DNA of 6,048 bases, from assembly GCA_045643165.1 (NCBI GenBank), contig JAZUKF010000009.1, positions 1 through 6,048 on the forward strand, read 5' to 3'. This stretch comes from SIG575 sp045643165 (lineage in GTDB: Bacteria; Bacillota; Clostridia; Oscillospirales; Acutalibacteraceae). How positions within the stretch are numbered: position 1 is the stretch's first letter; the number at the start of each line of letters is the position of its first letter. Positions 5,913 through 6,048 of the stretch are shown piece after piece. The translations under genes and the position numbers were made by a program. The notes beneath the pieces are model-generated. The model did no database searches. It was not told the origin of the DNA and saw only the letters and a list, made by a program, of their open reading frames with translations.

Positions 5913-6048
5913 TTTTATACGCCTGCAAATTTAGAAGATGCTCAAATATGCAGAGAAGAATATAAATCATTTTATAACAATGTTCGACCTCATGAAAGTA
6001 TAGATATGGAAGTACCTGCAAAAAGATATACTCACAGTAAAATTGAAT
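5910..6048 (+). pseudogene. C-terminal remnant of an integrase-core (IS481/IS3-like) transposase, running off the right edge
   Basis: The frame starting at 5910 reads NFYTPANLEDAQICREEYK followed by SFYNNVRPHESIDMEVPAKRYTHSKIE and is open to the window end. The YNN-RPHE-(S/A)-(I/L)-(G/D)-M-x-(T/V)-PA pattern is the conserved C-terminal end of rve-type (DDE) transposases of the IS481/IS3 group, where the fold ends shortly after the catalytic Glu. The catalytic DDE residues, the helix-turn-helix and any start codon are missing: recognisable similarity begins right at the palindrome, and the frame closes at a TAA at 5835-5837. This is therefore a decapitated fragment and not a functional gene. 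The family assignment is from a short motif; whether a stop follows soon after 6048 cannot be seen. Confidence 0.7.

Overview
The window looks like ordinary chromosome from a low-GC Gram-positive anaerobe, most likely class Clostridia (Bacillota). The reasons are a T-box riboswitch in front of an isoleucyl-tRNA synthetase, strong purine-rich ribosome binding sites, AT-rich intergenic DNA with TGnTATAAT-type promoters, and a glutamate dehydrogenase and EF-G-like protein of clostridial character. I cannot name the genus from sequence alone.

Layout. Bases 1-1718 (minus strand) hold the N-terminal 572 codons of ileS, whose 3' end lies beyond the left edge. Upstream of it (1734 to about 1971, minus) is a complete T-box leader with an AUC (Ile) specifier, a UGGU acceptor-binding bulge and an intrinsic terminator. 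A promoter with a 17-bp spacer precedes the leader at 1992-2020. Divergently, a plus-strand promoter (2142-2170) drives a 688-aa EF-G paralogue (2247-4313, GTG start) through a leader of about 70 nt that contains a stem-loop. A long hairpin (4330-4377) then separates it from gdhA (4482-5828), encoding a 448-aa hexameric-type glutamate dehydrogenase with NADP-type dinucleotide-binding residues. After gdhA comes a perfect 20-bp-arm palindrome (5864-5907). Immediately beyond it lies the C-terminal remnant of an integrase-fold transposase, running off the right edge.

Function. ileS and the EF-G-like gene both belong to translation but are divergently transcribed and separately controlled: ileS by uncharged tRNA-Ile through the T-box, the EF-G-like gene from its own promoter. 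gdhA links ammonium to glutamate. It lies downstream of the EF-G-like gene in the same direction but behind a hairpin, so it is probably a separate unit or is expressed by partial read-through.

I see no defence system, CRISPR array, prophage or new multi-gene system here. The points that deserve a second look are the degenerate GTPase motifs of the EF-G paralogue (the usual catalytic His is Leu), the long hairpin before gdhA, and the palindrome abutting a decapitated transposase.
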